The position numbers were made by a program, and so were the translations under genes. Under the pieces are notes generated by a model. That model did no database searches. It was not told where the DNA came from and saw only the letters and a program-made list of their open reading frames with translations. From Candidatus Binatia bacterium (GTDB lineage Bacteria > Desulfobacterota > Binatia > HRBIN30 > BPIQ01), in NCBI GenBank assembly GCA_026004195.1, contig BPIQ01000002.1, positions 992,585-1,056,584 on the forward strand: 64,000 nt of DNA. The letters are read 5' to 3'. This document shows positions 40,384 through 48,811 of the stretch, piece after piece. Within the stretch, counting starts at the first letter, position 1. Every line of letters begins with the position of its first letter.

Positions 40384-43300
40384 AGCGGGGAGTCGCAGGG
40401 CCTGCGAGACGGAGTCCACCGGAGGTCTTCTCATGGCGCGCTACGAACGGCTCTCGGTCATCGATCGGACGTTTCTCGACATCGAGACTCCGGAGCACCC
40501 GCAACACGTGGGCGTCACGATGATTTTCGACGCCGCTCCGATGCGCCGGCCGGACGGCGGAATCGACGTGGAGCGAATCCGCCGCTACCTCGAGTCCCGG
40601 CTCCACCTCGTTCCCCGATACCGGCAGAAACTCGCCTGGACGCCCCTCGAAAAGGCCCCGATCTGGGTGGACGATCCCTCTTTCAAGCTCGAATACCACG
40701 TCCGGCACACGGCGCTTCCACGGCCCGGAGACGAAGACGCCCTCAAGCGGCTCGCCGCCCGCATCATGTCCCAACGCCTCGACCGCGGGCGGCCCCTCTG
40801 GGAGGTCTGGGTGGTCGAAGGGCTCGAAGGCGATCGGTTCGCCCTCGTCACCAAAACACACCACTGCATGGTAGACGGGATCGCGGGTGTGGACCTCATG
40901 ACGGTCGTCCTGAGCCCCGACCCGGAGGAAGAAATCGGCGAGCCGGTCGAGTGGGTTCCCGAGCCACCGCCCTCGACCCTCGAGCTCGCGAGAGACGAGC
41001 TTCTTCGCCGGGCGGGCTTCCCTTTCCAGGCCCTCTCTCTGGCCCGGGAGTTCGTGGAAGACCCGGTCCGGCTCGCCCGCGAGGCGTGGCGCAGGCTCGA
41101 AGCGCTCGGCGAGACGCTCGGAGCGGCGCTCAGCCCCGCCTCCGAAACGCCGCTCAACCATCCGATCGGGCCGCACCGGCGTTTCGACTGGACGACGTTC
41201 GATCTCGAGCAGGTCAAAGCCGTCAAAAATCGCCTGGGCGGGACCGTGAACGACGTCGTGCTGGCGACCGTGGCGGGCGCGCTGGGAACGTTCCTCGAGA
41301 GGCGAGGCATCACGCGGTTCCAGCAACGCAGGATGAACATCCGCGCCATGGTCCCGGTGAGCGTGCGCCCTCCGACCGAGCGGGGAACGACCGGGAACCA
41401 GATCGCGCTCTGGGCCGCTACGCTGCCCGTGGCCGAGGTGGATCCCAGGCGGCGACTCGCGGCGATCCGTGAGATGACGGCGCACCTCAAGAAGTCGAAA
41501 CAAACCCTCGGGGCAGCGGTCCTCGCCCAGGTGAGCGAATGGACCGTTCCCACGCTGCTTTCCACGGCGACGCGTCTGGCCTACAGGTCGCGGGCCGCCA
41601 ACCTCGTCGTCACGAACGTACCCGGGCCCCAGATTCCCCTCTACCTTCTCGGGGCGCGCATGCTCGCGACGTACCCCATGCTGAACCTCCTGATGAACCA
41701 GGGTCTCGGCGTGGCGCTTTTCAGCTACGACCACAAACTTTTCTGGGGCTTCATGGCCGACTGGGACCTCGTGCCCGACCTGAGAGACTTCGTGCGGGCC
41801 ACGGAGCGCTCGTTCGAAGAACTGCGCCGAGCGGCCGAAGTCCCCTCGGCCACCGTGCGGCGGCACCGACACGCTCCGGCTCCGCCCCCTACGAGCTGAC
41901 CTCGACTCCGGACCCGTTCCCCCGCTCGAGTTCCCGCTGCGCACGGGCGGCTTCCGAGCGGCCTTGCGAGGTAACGCTGTCTCGGGATGGGCGGCGGTCG
42001 CCCGGCCGGCCCGGGCCAGTGCGAGCAATTCCGCGAAAGAGGCGTCGACCGCCTCGACGAACGCGTGGAGATCGGGAACGAGATCGTAGTCCGCCATGAA
42101 ACCCCAGAAGAGCTTTCCGTCGTAGCTCAGAAGCGCCGTGCCCAGGCCGAGGTGGTCGGCAAGGGGAACGACCGGGTAGGGCGCGAGCAGCTTGGCTCCG
42201 AGGAGGTACATCGGGAACTGAGGACCCGGCACGTTCGTCACGACCATGTTGAAGGGGAGAAGCCGCGTGATGGTACGCGCTCCGAGGGCCAGAAGAGTCG
42301 TGGGGGTCCACTCGGCGGCTCCGACGAGGACCTCCGCGGCCACGGCCTGCCGCGAGTGCTTGAGCGCCGCCGTCCTGCTCGAGATGATGCGGAGCTGCCG
42401 CGCGGGATCCGGCTCTCCGATCGGGAGTTCCAGAACCCATCCCGAGACGCGATTGCCGAGCGCCTCGCGGTCCTCCTCGCTCCGGACGCTGACGGGTGCG
42501 AGGATTCGGAAGGTGAGTTTTCTCGGGTCGACCTGTCGCCGCCGCAGAAAACGCCGGACGGCGCCGGTCACGATCGTGAGGACGACGTCGTTCACCGTCC
42601 CGCCGAGAACTCGGCGCACTTCCTTGACGTCCTCGAGCCGGGTCTCGAGCCAGTCGAAGCGCCGGTGAGGCCCGATGGGCCGGTTCAGGGGGGTTTCGGA
42701 CGCCCACCGTAGTGTCGCCCCGAGCGCTTCCGCGAGGGCCCGCACCCGCACCCGTGCATCCTCCCGGAGGTCCTCGGCCTCCCGGAGGAAGGTGCCGACG
42801 TCGCGCAGCGCCTTGCACGGGAGCGAGGCCCGGCGCAGGCACTCGTCCCGGAAAAGCTCCCACGGCGTGGGTGCAGGCCGCGGGAAGAAGTTCGGCGCCT
42901 CGGCCGGCTCGTACTCCGGGCTGCCCTGAAGGAGTACGCGTAACAGGTCGACCCCGGCGATCCCGTCGATCATGCAATGGTGAACTTTGAAGACCAGAGC
43001 GAACCGATCGCCTTCGAGCCCTTCGACCACCCAGACCTCCCAGAGGGGCCGCCCGCGGTCGAGCCGCCGTTCCATGATCCGAGCCGAAAGCTGCTTGAGC
43101 TGCCGTTCGTCACCCGGCCTGGGAAGACTCGTGTGACGGATGTGGTAGTCGAGGTTGAAGCGCTGGTCGTCCACCCAGACGGGGTGGTGAAACACGGGAA
43201 TGTAGGCGAGCTTCTGGCGGTAGCGGGGGATGCGGTGAAGATTCGCCGCGATGTGCTGCCGGATCTTCTCGGCATCGATGCCGCCGTCGGGCTTCTTCAA

Positions 43301-43414
43301 GGGGCCGGCCTCGAAAATCATCGTCGAGGCGACGTGCATGGGGGCGTTGTCCCTCTCGAGAAGCAGGAAGGAGTTGTCGAGTGCACTCAGGCGCTCGTAG
43401 GCGTATCGGCTCAT
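40247..43414 (-). CDS. WS/DGAT paralogue 2 with no stop codon at the family C-terminus
   Basis: The WS/DGAT homology runs from the ATG at 43414 to about 41950 (roughly 490 residues): LERDNAPMHVASTMIFEAGP, HHCMIDG at 145-151, NDVVLTIVTGAV, VVTNVPGPQFPMYLLGAKLL and LFWGFMADYDLVPDLHAFVE. The frame then continues without a stop to 40247, reading antisense through the whole of paralogue 1, for 1,055 codons in all. In a neighbouring frame a stop lies at 41889, next to the end of paralogue 1. So either a one-base slip hides the normal end, or the protein has a long antisense-encoded tail. The catalytic part is secure; the true 3' end is not. Confidence 0.8.
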   Translation of the reverse strand: MSRYAYERLSALDNSFLLLERDNAPMHVASTMIFEAGPLKKPDGGIDAEKIRQHIAANLHRIPRYRQKLAYIPVFHHPVWVDDQRFNLDYHIRHTSLPRPGDERQLKQLSARIMERRLDRGRPLWEVWVVEGLEGDRFALVFKVHHCMIDGIAGVDLLRVLLQGSPEYEPAEAPNFFPRPAPTPWELFRDECLRRASLPCKALRDVGTFLREAEDLREDARVRVRALAEALGATLRWASETPLNRPIGPHRRFDWLETRLEDVKEVRRVLGGTVNDVVLTIVTGAVRRFLRRRQVDPRKLTFRILAPVSVRSEEDREALGNRVSGWVLELPIGEPDPARQLRIISSRTAALKHSRQAVAAEVLVGAAEWTPTTLLALGARTITRLLPFNMVVTNVPGPQFPMYLLGAKLLAPYPVVPLADHLGLGTALLSYDGKLFWGFMADYDLVPDLHAFVEAVDASFAELLALARAGRATAAHPETALPRKAARKPPVRSGNSSGGTGPESRSARRGRSRSVSVPPHGGRGDFGRSAQFFERALRGPHEVSQVGHEVPVGHEAPEKFVVVAEKRHAETLVHQEVQHGVRREHARPEKVEGNLGPGYVRDDEVGGPRPVGQTRRRGKQRGNGPFAHLGEDRCPEGLFRLLEVRRHLTDRRESPPGIHLGHGQRSGPERDLVPGRSPLGRRAHAHRDHGADVHPALLEPRDASPLEERSQRARHGRQHDVVHGPAQAIFDGFDLLEIERRPVETPVRPDRMVERRFGGGAERRSERLAERFEPAPRLAGEPDRVFHELPGQREGLEREARPAKKLVSRELEGRGRWLGNPLDRLADFFLRVGAQDDRHEVHTRDPVYHAVVCFGDEGEPIAFEPFDHPDLPEGPPAVEALGHDAGGEPLEGVFVSGPWKRRVPDVVFELERGIVHPDRGLFEGRPGEFLPVSGNEVEPGLEVAADSLHVDSAVRPAHRSGVENHRDAHVLRVLRSLDVEKRPIDDREPFVARHEKTSGGLRLAGPATPRFSFGVLFPRTGVGRFPRTSVRRRKKSGRRTRPDVRPRRYSPGGDP
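40433..41899 (+). CDS. Wax ester synthase/diacylglycerol acyltransferase (WS/DGAT), paralogue 1
   Basis: 488 residues; the ATG at 40433 follows GGAGGTC. It makes wax esters or triacylglycerol from acyl-CoA. The catalytic motif HHCMVDG is at 143-149 (His-His-x3-Asp-Gly). Other family features are RLDRGRPLWEVWVVEGLEGD, NDVVLATVAGAL, VVTNVPGPQIPLYLLGA and the C-terminal LFWGFMADWDLVPDL. It converges on a second WS/DGAT gene whose frame is open across this whole gene on the opposite strand. Confidence 0.94.
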   Translation: MARYERLSVIDRTFLDIETPEHPQHVGVTMIFDAAPMRRPDGGIDVERIRRYLESRLHLVPRYRQKLAWTPLEKAPIWVDDPSFKLEYHVRHTALPRPGDEDALKRLAARIMSQRLDRGRPLWEVWVVEGLEGDRFALVTKTHHCMVDGIAGVDLMTVVLSPDPEEEIGEPVEWVPEPPPSTLELARDELLRRAGFPFQALSLAREFVEDPVRLAREAWRRLEALGETLGAALSPASETPLNHPIGPHRRFDWTTFDLEQVKAVKNRLGGTVNDVVLATVAGALGTFLERRGITRFQQRRMNIRAMVPVSVRPPTERGTTGNQIALWAATLPVAEVDPRRRLAAIREMTAHLKKSKQTLGAAVLAQVSEWTVPTLLSTATRLAYRSRAANLVVTNVPGPQIPLYLLGARMLATYPMLNLLMNQGLGVALFSYDHKLFWGFMADWDLVPDLRDFVRATERSFEELRRAAEVPSATVRRHRHAPAPPPTS

Positions 43415-43479
43415 GACCCCGAACCTCCGGCCCCCGCTCTACCGATAGTCGATCCTCGACGTGGAGGGCAAGGAAAAAA

Positions 43480-43863
43480 TCAGCGTCCCTCGCCCGAGAC
43501 GATCAGTTCGATCACGTGCCCGTCGGGATCGCGCACCCACATCTGCCCCGATTCCCTCGTCGTCTCGAGTACCTCGAGCCCCTCGGCTCGCAAGCGGGCG
43601 AGCGTGTCGTCGTAGTCGCGTACCGAGAAGGCGACGTGCCCGGCGAGGGGGTCCGGGGCACCCGGAGGGCGGCCCGCGTCCCTGTCGGCCGCGACCTCGA
43701 TGAGGTGGACCTCCGCCTGGCCCGCCCGATACCACACGCCCGGGAAAGGGAAGTCGGGCCGCGGGATGGTCTCGAGTCCGAGGATCCCCTCGTAGAACCG
43801 ACGTGCGCGCGCGAGGTCTCTCACCGCGAAAGAGACGTGGTGGACACCGAGAGCGAGCGGCAT
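43480..43863 (-). CDS. VOC (glyoxalase/dioxygenase superfamily) protein
   Basis: 127 residues from the ATG at 43863. Two beta-alpha-beta-beta-beta modules are visible, with candidate metal ligands at GVHHVSFAVRD, EVHLIEVAAD, GHVAFSVRD and GHVIELIV (His, Glu, His, Glu), the layout of lactoylglutathione lyase-like and extradiol enzymes. The substrate is not predictable. It lies downstream of no obvious partner and is transcribed away from the enoyl-CoA hydratase gene. Confidence 0.88.
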   Translation of the reverse strand: MPLALGVHHVSFAVRDLARARRFYEGILGLETIPRPDFPFPGVWYRAGQAEVHLIEVAADRDAGRPPGAPDPLAGHVAFSVRDYDDTLARLRAEGLEVLETTRESGQMWVRDPDGHVIELIVSGEGR

Positions 43864-43962
43864 GGTGGTCTCTATCGCCCGACGAGCCACGGCGCGTCAA
43901 GAGCGCACCCCTTCAGGTAGGAAGGCAGAAGTGCTACGTAGCGCCGACGAGGAGGACCTACC

Positions 43963-44745
43963 ATGCCGATCCACTACGAACGCGAGGACCACATCGTGAC
44001 GATCACGATCGACCGCCCGGAGGCGAGAAACTCCCTCGACATGGAACATTTCAGCGCCCTGGCCGACGCGTGGCGTCGCTTCCGGGACGAAGACGAAGCC
44101 TGGGTGGCCATCGTGACCGGGGTCGGCGACACGTTTTGCGTGGGGGCGGACCTGAAGACGTTCATCCCGCAGGTGACCGGGGTTCTGCCCAAACCGGAAC
44201 GCTGGAAACCCGAAGACGGCCAGGTGGCCGTGCTGCGCAACATCAAGATCTACAAGCCGATCATCGCGGCGGTCAACGGGCTCTGCGTAGCCGGGGGCAT
44301 GGAAATGCTCGGCGGCACCGACATCCGTGTCGCCTCGGAAAACGCGACGTTCGCCGTCATGGAACCCAAACGCGGGCTTTTCGCCGGCGGCGGGACCACG
44401 GTCCGACTCCCGCGGCAGATCCCGTTCCCCTACGCCATGGAGTTTCTCCTTACGGCGGACCGGATTCCCGCACGGCGTGCCCTGCAAATGGGCCTTCTCA
44501 ACGAGGTGGTACCGAGGGAAAAGCTCATGGATGCCGCGATGGACTACGCCCGGCGCATCGCGGCCAACGCCCCGCTGGCCATCCGGGCCACGAAGCAGTC
44601 GGTGCTCGAAGGGCTCGCCATGGACCTCGAGTCCGCCTACGAGAACGAGTCGCGGCTCGCCGCCATGGTTTTCGCGACCGAAGACGCCAAAGAAGGCCCT
44701 CGGGCTTTCGCGGAAAAACGGCCACCGGTCTGGAAAGGAAAGTGA
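43963..44745 (+). CDS. Enoyl-CoA hydratase/isomerase family protein
   Basis: 260 residues, ATG at 43963 after GGAGGACC. Crotonase motifs: IDRPEARNSLDMEH, VGADLKTFIPQ (first oxyanion-hole region), IIAAVNGLCVAGGMEMLGGT (second oxyanion-hole Gly) and FAVMEPKRGLFAGGGTTVRL. The usual hydratase Glu pair is not clearly kept, so hydratase is a family name, not a proven reaction. It is followed by a RidA-family gene 5 bp away, forming an operon. Confidence 0.9.
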   Translation: MPIHYEREDHIVTITIDRPEARNSLDMEHFSALADAWRRFRDEDEAWVAIVTGVGDTFCVGADLKTFIPQVTGVLPKPERWKPEDGQVAVLRNIKIYKPIIAAVNGLCVAGGMEMLGGTDIRVASENATFAVMEPKRGLFAGGGTTVRLPRQIPFPYAMEFLLTADRIPARRALQMGLLNEVVPREKLMDAAMDYARRIAANAPLAIRATKQSVLEGLAMDLESAYENESRLAAMVFATEDAKEGPRAFAEKRPPVWKGK

Positions 44746-44750
44746 CCCCC

Positions 44751-45152
44751 ATGGCCGGGCCCGACGAGCGGATTCGCCGAATCGACGCCCCGGCGGTCGG
44801 CCGGCTCCGGACTTTCTCCCACGCGACCGTCGCCGGCGACTTCGTCTTCGTGTCCGGCACTCTCGGAACGAAACCGGGTACCTTCGAACTTGTCGCCGGC
44901 GGCACACGGGCGGAGACACGGCAGGCCCTGGAAAACGTCCGTGCGATCCTCGAGGCAGCGGGCTCGACGCTCGACGACGTGGTCAAGGTCCAGGTCTACC
45001 TCACCGACATGACGACCTTCGGCGAGATGAACGAAGCCTATCTCGAGTTCTTCCCCGAAAACCCACCGGCACGGATCACCGTGGGCTGCGCGGCGCTCGC
45101 CCTCGGGGCCAAGGTCGAGATCGACTGCATCGCACTGCGGCGCGCGGGCTGA
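44751..45152 (+). CDS. RidA (YjgF/UK114) family reactive-imine deaminase
   Basis: 133 residues, ATG at 44751, 5 bp after the enoyl-CoA hydratase stop. The sequence VSGTLGTKPGTFELVAGGTR, ENVRAILEAAGSTLDDVVKV, QVYLTDMTTFGEMNEAYLEF and PARITVGCAALALGAKVEID is characteristic; the final block has the substrate-binding Arg (PARITV). It hydrolyses enamine/imine intermediates. The last 115 bp overlap the convergent mutY frame. Confidence 0.88.
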   Translation: MAGPDERIRRIDAPAVGRLRTFSHATVAGDFVFVSGTLGTKPGTFELVAGGTRAETRQALENVRAILEAAGSTLDDVVKVQVYLTDMTTFGEMNEAYLEFFPENPPARITVGCAALALGAKVEIDCIALRRAG

Positions 45153-46210
45153 AAGCTCGCCTCGACCCCCGCCAAGGCGAGCGCCTTCGAAAGGAACGAA
45201 GAGCGGCCGAGCTTTTCGAGATCGCCCGGCCGGAAAAGCCGCCACTCGGCGCCCCGACGTTCCGCCATCGCCCGGATTTCGGATCGCCGGAGCCTCGCCT
45301 CGAGGACCTCGACGACGAAGTCCCGCCGGACGATGGCGTGACGGAAGGTCCCTTTCGGCGTGCCGGCGGAAAGCAAGGGCGGCTCCCCGGAAAGGACGAC
45401 CGGCGGCAACCACAGGTGGGGAAGATAGCGGAACGCCCCACGTTCGAGCAAAAAAAATCCGTGCCGGTCGCGAACGACGTAAACCTCGCAGAAGATCCGT
45501 TCGCGCCCGGGCCGCGCGGCCCGCGCCGGCACCGAGGGCCCGCCGCTCGCGTACGCCCGGCAGTGGCGTCGCAGGGGACAGGAGGGGCACTTCGGCGCGC
45601 GCGGAAGGCAGACCGTTTCGCCGAGCTCCATGAGCGCCTGGTTCCACTGGCCGGGCCTTTCTCGATCGAGAAGAACCGCGGCCAGCTCCCGAACGGTCGC
45701 GGAGCCGGCGCGGTGCTCGCCCGCGAGCCTCCCGAGAACGCGACGAACGTTCGAATCCACCGCCGCGTGCGGCAGCCCGTACGCACAGGAGAGCACCGCA
45801 GCGGCGGTGTAGGGACCGACTCCCGGCAACGAGCGGGCGCGGGCGAAATCCCGAGGGAACCGACCTCCGTGACGCTCGACCACCCACCTGGCCGCCTCCC
45901 GAAGTCTCCGGGCACGAGCGTAGTAGCCGAGCCCGGACCAGGCCGAGAGCACCTCTTCTTCGCTCGCGGCAGCGAGCGCCCGCAAAGTGGGAAAGCGCCG
46001 GAGAAAGCCGGGGTAGGCCCGCTCGACGACCGCGACCCGCGTCTGCTGCAGCATGGCCTCGGCGACCCAAACCCGGTACGCGTTCGTGTCGCTGCGCCAG
46101 GGCAGAGGCCGGGCGCGGTCACGATACCAGAGAAGAAGCCGCCGCCGGACCGAACCGACGGGAAAATCCTCGAGGATTCGCGCCGGCCCCCGCTCTCGCC
46201 GATGCTTCAC
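45038..46210 (-). CDS. mutY: A/G-specific adenine glycosylase
   Basis: 390 residues. MutY removes adenine mispaired with 8-oxoguanine. Catalytic residues are E51 (WVAEAMLQQT) and D152 (AAVDSNVRRV) with the helix-hairpin-helix LPGVGPYTAAAV (128-139). The Fe-S cluster ligands C201, C208, C211 and C217 have the standard C-x6-C-x2-C-x5-C spacing. A Nudix-like C-terminal domain (FHAIVRRDF-type, near residues 290-330) reads the 8-oxoG. The last 38 codons are antisense to ridA and are not expected in the family, so the stop appears displaced into the neighbour. Confidence 0.93.
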   Translation of the reverse strand: MKHRRERGPARILEDFPVGSVRRRLLLWYRDRARPLPWRSDTNAYRVWVAEAMLQQTRVAVVERAYPGFLRRFPTLRALAAASEEEVLSAWSGLGYYARARRLREAARWVVERHGGRFPRDFARARSLPGVGPYTAAAVLSCAYGLPHAAVDSNVRRVLGRLAGEHRAGSATVRELAAVLLDRERPGQWNQALMELGETVCLPRAPKCPSCPLRRHCRAYASGGPSVPARAARPGRERIFCEVYVVRDRHGFFLLERGAFRYLPHLWLPPVVLSGEPPLLSAGTPKGTFRHAIVRRDFVVEVLEARLRRSEIRAMAERRGAEWRLFRPGDLEKLGRSSFLSKALALAGVEASFQPARRSAMQSISTLAPRASAAQPTVIRAGGFSGKNSR

Positions 46211-46228
46211 GGCCCGAGCGGAGATACG

Positions 46229-47545
46229 TCAGTCCGGCATTTCGGGCATCGTGGCGTAAACGGAGGCGAGCTGCTCGGTGATGTCTTTTGTCGTCACCGG
46301 GCGCCCGAGATCGTACGTCGGGGGCTTGCCTCCCGGGATGCTCCTCGGCGTGACGTCCACGTCCGGAGACTCGGCACGAAGAGCGGCCGCGGTGCACCGC
46401 TCCTTCGGCCGGTGCCGGAAGGCGTCGAAGCGGAACCACCGGAGCGCGTTCTCGTGCGTGATCTTCGCGACCTCGTCGTCCGGTACTCCCTCGAGGCTTT
46501 TCGCCAACCTCTCGGGAGATTTCGGCCAGGTCGTGTCCGAGTGCGGATAGTCGCACTCCCACGCGATCGTATCGATTCCGACGGCGTGGCGGTTCCGAAT
46601 CCCCACGGCGTCGTCGATGAAGCAGGTGAGCACGTGCTCTCGCCAGACCTCGCTCGGAAGCCTGCCGCCGAAATCCTGGTGCGTCCACGCGTGGTGGTGT
46701 TCGTGGACGTAGTCGGCCCGCTCGAGAAAGTAGGGGATCCAGCCGATGCCGCCTTCCGAGAGAGCGAAGCGAACGGGGAACTTCTTGAGGACGCGCGACC
46801 AGAGAAGGTCCGCGGCGAAGCTCACGCTCAGGATCGGGGTCACCGCGATCATGACATCCACGGGCGCGTCCATCGAGGTGAACTTCATCCCCCCTCCGGA
46901 ACCGATGTGGACGCACACGACCGTGCCCTCGTCGGCGCAAGCCGTCCAGAAGGGATCCCAGTGCTCGCTGTGGATGCTCGGGAAGCCCAGTTCTTCCGGG
47001 CGCTCGGAGAAACTCACGGCGTGGCAGCCTTTTTTCGCCACGCGACGGACTTCGTCCGCCATGAGCTTCGGGTCCCAGAGCGGCAAAAGGGCCAGCGGAA
47101 TGAAGCGGCCCGGGTAGGTCCCGCACCACTCGTCGATGTGCCAGTCGTTGTAGGCCCGGAGCACGACGTGCGCGAGGGTCTTGTCCTGCTGCCGCGCGAA
47201 GAGCGCGCCGCAAAGGCCGGGAAACGAAGGGAAACAGAGCGAGGCGAGGACGCCGTTCACGTTCATGTCGCGGATGCGCTCGTGCACGTCGTAGGTTCCC
47301 CGCCGGAGCTGCTCGAAAGCCGTGGGTTCCATCCCGTACTCTTCGGGCGGACGGCCCACGACCGCGTTGAGCCCGATGTTCACGATCTGCTCCCCGGCGA
47401 AGACCCACACGTCGCTTCCGTCCTTTTTCCGTACCACCCTGGGGGCCTTGCTCTTCCACTGCGGCGGCAGGTGCCGCTCGAACATGTCCGGGGGTTCCAC
47501 GACGTGGTCGTCGACGCTCACGAGAATGAGATCGTCTGGACGCAT
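46229..47545 (-). CDS. Amidohydrolase family 2 (ACMSD-like) protein
   Basis: 438 residues from the ATG at 47545, which follows GGAAGGAGG. The N-terminal metal motif is VSVDDHVVEPPDMF (D-x-H type rather than H-x-H). HIGSGGGMKF, SEGGIGWIPYFLERADYVHE and ECDYPHSDTTWP carry the later His/Asp ligands. This pattern is of the TIM-barrel ACMSD/resorcylate decarboxylase-like group, common in lipid- and aromatic-degrading actinobacteria and Binatota-like genomes. The reaction is a C-C cleavage/decarboxylation or hydrolysis; the substrate is unknown. Confidence 0.87.
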   Translation of the reverse strand: MRPDDLILVSVDDHVVEPPDMFERHLPPQWKSKAPRVVRKKDGSDVWVFAGEQIVNIGLNAVVGRPPEEYGMEPTAFEQLRRGTYDVHERIRDMNVNGVLASLCFPSFPGLCGALFARQQDKTLAHVVLRAYNDWHIDEWCGTYPGRFIPLALLPLWDPKLMADEVRRVAKKGCHAVSFSERPEELGFPSIHSEHWDPFWTACADEGTVVCVHIGSGGGMKFTSMDAPVDVMIAVTPILSVSFAADLLWSRVLKKFPVRFALSEGGIGWIPYFLERADYVHEHHHAWTHQDFGGRLPSEVWREHVLTCFIDDAVGIRNRHAVGIDTIAWECDYPHSDTTWPKSPERLAKSLEGVPDDEVAKITHENALRWFRFDAFRHRPKERCTAAALRAESPDVDVTPRSIPGGKPPTYDLGRPVTTKDITEQLASVYATMPEMPD

Positions 47546-47733
47546 CGCTCTCGCCTCCTTCCGGGGCGTACCATACCCCATCGGACAAAAAGCGTCGAGA
47601 GTGTCTTATCTTTTTGCTTTTCCCTGCCCCGAGCGCGCCCCTTCCACCCGTCTCGGCTTCGTGCGAGAAGAACCTTCGGGGCGGGTCCGGGTGGGAATCG
47701 CGAAGGCAGCGCAGGAAGACGGAGGATGAAGCC

Positions 47734-48435
47734 ATGGCGCAACCCGTGTGTGTCGTCACCGGAGTGGGCCCGGGCAACGGGCTCTCGATTTCGCGGAAGT
47801 TCGCCGCCGAGGGCTACCGCGTGGCCATGCTCGCTCGCTCGGCCCCGAAGCTCGCGGAGTACGAAACGAGCGTCCCCGGAAGCCGGGGTTACCCGACGGA
47901 CGTGGGGAAAACGGAAGACGTCCGGCGGACGTTCGCGAACATCCGCCGCGATCTCGGCCCCGTGGACGTGCTCGTCCACAACGCCGGGAGCGGTGTCTTT
48001 TCCGATTTTCTTTCCACCACGCCCGAGGAGTTCGAAGCGGCCTGGAGGGTCAACGCTCTCGGCCTTCTCCTCTGCGGCCAGGAGGCGGCGCGGGACATGC
48101 TATCGAGGGACGGCGGCTCCGTCGTCGTCATCGGGGCCACGGCCTCCTGGCGCGGGGGCGCGAACTTCGCGGCGTTTGCCGCAGCCAAAGCCGCCCAGAG
48201 GTCTCTCGCGCAGTCCATGGCACGAAGCCTGGGCCCGAAGGGAATCCACGTGAGCTACGTCGTGGTCGACGGGGTGATCGACACGCCAGCCACCCGAGCG
48301 TTTTTTCCGGACCGCCCGGACGAGTTTTTTCTGGACCCGGACGAAATCGCAGCCAACGTGCTTCACCTGGTCCGGCAGCGCAAGAGAGCATGGACCTTCG
48401 AGCTCGACCTGCGGCCCTTCGCCGAGAAGTGGTGA
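47734..48435 (+). CDS. Short-chain dehydrogenase/reductase lacking the catalytic Tyr
   Basis: 233 residues, ATG at 47734 with GGAGGA just upstream. The cofactor motif is TGVGPGNGLSISRKFAAEGY (GxGxGxG variant), and VLVHNAG replaces the usual NNAG. In the active site GATASWRGGANFAAFAAAK the Tyr of YxxxK is Phe, while the Lys is kept. It may be a reductase with altered chemistry or a non-catalytic family member. It stands alone between the divergent amidohydrolase gene and a gene-free stretch. Confidence 0.85.
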   Translation: MAQPVCVVTGVGPGNGLSISRKFAAEGYRVAMLARSAPKLAEYETSVPGSRGYPTDVGKTEDVRRTFANIRRDLGPVDVLVHNAGSGVFSDFLSTTPEEFEAAWRVNALGLLLCGQEAARDMLSRDGGSVVVIGATASWRGGANFAAFAAAKAAQRSLAQSMARSLGPKGIHVSYVVVDGVIDTPATRAFFPDRPDEFFLDPDEIAANVLHLVRQRKRAWTFELDLRPFAEKW

Positions 48436-48811
48436 GCACGGAACTCCACGGACTCTTGCTCTTCCCTTCCACGACACATCGCAAAGAGGGCTCGCCGGCG
48501 AGGGACGACGTGCTTTCGCCAGCGCGGCGGCTCTCCCTGGCCCTCGTCACCGCCCGGACTCGCCGCGAAAGCCCGAGGGTCGCTCGCCTTCCATGGCCAC
48601 AGATGGCGGCCCAAGGAGCCTTTCCGCGCTGGCGTACTTGCCGCGCACAGCAGGACGCATGCCAGGTGAAGGGAAACGCCCCGCTCGCGCCGCCCGCACG
48701 TTTCCTCGAGGGAGCTCCGCCTCTCGCCGTACTCCGAACGAGGACGCACCGCGACGTTCCGAAAGCGCGCCGAGCGCGCGGGGTGTCACGAAAGCGGAAC
48801 GCCGGCAAGAG
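48436..48811. other. Gene-free stretch
   Basis: 376 bp between the SDR stop and the end of the convergent histidine-kinase pseudogene. Several frames are open on both strands, as expected in high-GC DNA, but none resembles a protein family or has a ribosome-binding site. No hairpin or repeat stands out. Confidence 0.5.
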
